A stretch of DNA of 55,213 nucleotides, taken from assembly GCA_910589675.1 (NCBI GenBank), contig CAJUTO010000008.1, positions 1 to 55,213 on the forward strand. The letters run 5' to 3'. Under the pieces are notes generated by a model. The model ran no database searches. It was not told where the DNA came from and saw nothing but the letters and a program-made list of their open reading frames with translations. Origin of the DNA: an uncultured Lactobacillus sp. GTDB taxonomy: Bacteria; Bacillota; Bacilli; Lactobacillales; Lactobacillaceae. The translations under genes and the position numbers were made by a program. This document shows positions 53,093-55,213 of the stretch, one piece after another (position 1 is the stretch's first letter; every line of letters begins with the position of its first letter).

Positions 53093-55144
53093 CTATAATT
53101 GCCTAATATTTATTTCTGTATTTTTATACTTGTAATCGAAGTCATCACTTGGCCCTTTTGAATAGATATCAAAAATTATATTTTGACTTATATTTATTGG
53201 AGCCGGCAAAATTTTTTCTAACTGTGCTTTTTCCAATATCTGACGATTTTCTTCTTTAAATATATAATCAATTCCTTCATTACTATGCGAGATACTCATA
53301 AAATCATAAAATATCCTATATACATTATTTTTGGTAGCTATAGTCCTAAGATAGGCTGAGATTATTTTAGTTTTTTCTTCTTCGGTTCCTCCCATCCCTC
53401 TATATAAATTCCATATTAAATTGGGGCGGTAATATTGATCCTTATATAAATCAATATTATCTTTAATAATATCTGTACACATGCTGTTCCATATTATCTC
53501 TGAAATTTCATGTACATTTTTATAATTCTTACTAAAAGTATATAAATTATCAAATACATCAATTAATTCATACTTAGTAATATATTTTTCTAAAAGTTCC
53601 GATATTTTTTCTTTTTGTGCATCTCTTAATAAGTTAACACATATTGAAGCTGCCATTTTACGGGCTGATAATACAAATGCTTTACTATTCTCAGGAATTT
53701 TTTCCATATTGTCTAAGATTACTCTACTTAGAGCTACCCCTGTCACACTATTAAATTCATTTTTATACATGGAAAACAAATGAATATTTTCAGATACATT
53801 TGTTTTACTACCCTCAAATATTTCTTTTTTAAGTTTTTCAACTTGCTTATTATCAAATTTTTCCTTTAGTTTATCTACAATATCCTTTATTTTTTTATTT
53901 TTTCCTAATACATAGTCCTCACTTAATGAAAAATATAAATCAAAATTGTGTCCATCGTAGATTCTATTATTCCTTCTACCTTCATTAGAATTATTATTTA
54001 CCTGCAAATGTTCCTTTCCCATTTGGCATTGTTCGATATAAGGAAATAATACTTCTAAAATTGCTAACCATCTTGAATATTTATTTTTTAAAACTTTAGA
54101 ATAAAAACCATATATTTCAATTTTCAATTTTCCTAAATTAAATACATCAGAAATATCTAACTCACTATTCTCCGAAACAAATAACTTCGGATTTTCTTTA
54201 ATTAATTGAAATAAATCAGGTTGTTTAAACGATATATACTCAATCAATAATAAATCATTTCTATTTAAATTAATATCAGGAGAAAAGGCAATATAACATA
54301 TTGAATTCACAAAACGTATAAATTCTCTAGGATTATCAATACTCTTTATGATCAATTGAAAAGCGGAATCTAAATTATTAACTTCTTTATCTGAAACATT
54401 ATATATTCTAGCTAAATTAATCAAACAGCTTCTATAAATTTTTTGCACACTATTTTCTGATACTTTAGGTACCTGTAATTCTAAATTAATTACTTTTTCT
54501 GCAAAAGAAGTATTTAATTTATTATCGTCTTGTAATATTTTTTCTAATCTATTCCTATCATAAAGCAATATAAATATCAAATTAGGTAAATCAAACAAAG
54601 ATCCTAACATTTTTAGAAGGAATCTAATTTGTGTGCTTGTTGCTCTATCCAAATCATCAATAAACAGGACATACTTTTTATTACTACTTAAAATCAAATT
54701 TTTTAGGTTAGCTTGCCATTTCTCTATATTTTCTTGATTAATGTCATTCTCCATTACCTTACTCAATGATTTTCCTACAGTTGGAATTTCAATCACATAT
54801 CTTGAAACTTCTTTTAACTGTTTTCTGATTTTTCGCGAACTGTAATTAATCCCTAAAGCATTTAACATTGCATCGTAGAATGAATTTAATAAGACTACTT
54901 CTGAACCGGAGATCCATGGATTGAGTCCCCTAATTATCTTAATATCTGAATTTTGCTCTTCTAGCTGTTTACGAACAATATTTGTAATGGTAGTTTTTCC
55001 TGAACCCCAAGGACCTGATAATCCGATAACGAAAGAGTCTTGTTTTGAAAAGTTTTGACAGATTGATTTATATAGGAGTGTAATTATACTGTCTCGACCT
55101 AACAAATCATCTTTTACTGCTCTATCCTTAATAAATATTGGCAA
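53093..55144 (-). CDS. KAP-family P-loop NTPase
   Basis: 683 residues from a TTG start. Walker A GPWGSGKT is at 44-51, the KAP-like RGLNPWISG near 72-80 and Walker B VLFIDDLDR at 159-167. The long C-terminal part is helical and unrecognised, with no transmembrane helix visible, unlike membrane KAP proteins. KAP NTPases are often found with anti-phage genes; this one lies near Gabija-like and restriction genes. The frame stays open upstream to the window end through the terminal repeat, with no ATG and no good ribosome site, so the natural start has probably been cut off by the mobile element. Very A+T-rich. Confidence 0.75.
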   Translation of the reverse strand: MPIFIKDRAVKDDLLGRDSIITLLYKSICQNFSKQDSFVIGLSGPWGSGKTTITNIVRKQLEEQNSDIKIIRGLNPWISGSEVVLLNSFYDAMLNALGINYSSRKIRKQLKEVSRYVIEIPTVGKSLSKVMENDINQENIEKWQANLKNLILSSNKKYVLFIDDLDRATSTQIRFLLKMLGSLFDLPNLIFILLYDRNRLEKILQDDNKLNTSFAEKVINLELQVPKVSENSVQKIYRSCLINLARIYNVSDKEVNNLDSAFQLIIKSIDNPREFIRFVNSICYIAFSPDINLNRNDLLLIEYISFKQPDLFQLIKENPKLFVSENSELDISDVFNLGKLKIEIYGFYSKVLKNKYSRWLAILEVLFPYIEQCQMGKEHLQVNNNSNEGRRNNRIYDGHNFDLYFSLSEDYVLGKNKKIKDIVDKLKEKFDNKQVEKLKKEIFEGSKTNVSENIHLFSMYKNEFNSVTGVALSRVILDNMEKIPENSKAFVLSARKMAASICVNLLRDAQKEKISELLEKYITKYELIDVFDNLYTFSKNYKNVHEISEIIWNSMCTDIIKDNIDLYKDQYYRPNLIWNLYRGMGGTEEEKTKIISAYLRTIATKNNVYRIFYDFMSISHSNEGIDYIFKEENRQILEKAQLEKILPAPINISQNIIFDIYSKGPSDDFDYKYKNTEINIRQL

Positions 55145-55151
55145 ACTTACA

Positions 55152-55165
55152 TTTAAATTATTTTC
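55152..55165. repeat. 14-nt direct repeat, likely target-site duplication (right copy)
   Basis: Identical in sequence and orientation to 53-66 and placed next to the inverted repeat at the window end. In the KAP frame it also encodes Glu-Asn-Asn-Leu-Asn. Confidence 0.6.
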
Positions 55166-55213
55166 GCTGATTGTAAAATTAAATTGAACACTTGATAAAA
55201 AATAAAAAGTCCA
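55166..55213. mobile_element. Terminal inverted repeat of a mobile element (window-end copy)
   Basis: Exact reverse complement of 4-51. It starts immediately after the 14-nt direct repeat and runs to the last base of the window, so the element extends beyond it. The frame leading into the KAP gene is open across it. Confidence 0.7.

Overview
The window looks like one contig of a low-GC Firmicute, most probably a Lactobacillus of the gasseri/johnsonii group. That is inferred from gene content and strong Shine-Dalgarno sites: the scpA-scpB-rluB cluster with a RibT-like gene and xerD, pfkA-pyk, an FMN-riboswitch-controlled RibU, an SPJ_0845-type small protein, and DUF5067 and Rib-type surface proteins. 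Most genes lie on the minus strand, so the text below follows falling coordinates where that matters.

Layout. 1-3.55 kb: a broken type I restriction-modification locus (hsdR intact, hsdM cut after about 130 codons). 3.7-30.5 kb: a core housekeeping block on the minus strand: TPR protein, HU, Der, S1, Cmk, RibU with its riboswitch, a LysM protein, RluB/ScpB/ScpA/RibT-like/XerD/CvfB, Pyk/PfkA, DnaE, a 5'-nucleotidase, L32, LapA-like, a short-chain dehydrogenase, RNase Z, an OatA-like acyltransferase, Obg and UvrC. 30.6-40.7 kb: a mixed-strand accessory segment with a nucleoside hydrolase, DedA, a decayed tyrosine recombinase, an amino-acid permease, small proteins and four surface or secreted proteins. 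40.7-43.6 kb: a decayed zone with two relic CRISPR arrays of different types (I-E-like and I-C-like), an htpX with a 5' frameshift and an orphan PTS EIIA fragment. 43.8-48 kb: a two-gene Gabija-like defence system (OLD nuclease plus UvrD-like helicase). 48.1-51.7 kb: the dTDP-rhamnose operon rfbBACD. 51.9-55.1 kb: a MerR-methyltransferase fusion and a KAP-type P-loop NTPase.

The two window ends carry the same 48-nt sequence in inverted orientation, each bordered on the inside by the same 14-nt sequence in direct orientation. This is the pattern of a mobile element with terminal inverted repeats and a long target duplication lying just outside the window. It cuts hsdM at one end and sits at the very 5' end of the KAP NTPase gene at the other.

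The strongest points for follow-up are the terminal repeats with their 14-nt duplications, the two relic CRISPR loci with no cas genes, the Gabija-like pair, the htpX frameshift, a tyrosine recombinase relative without its catalytic residues, and an FMN riboswitch whose aptamer closing strand can pair with its own terminator.
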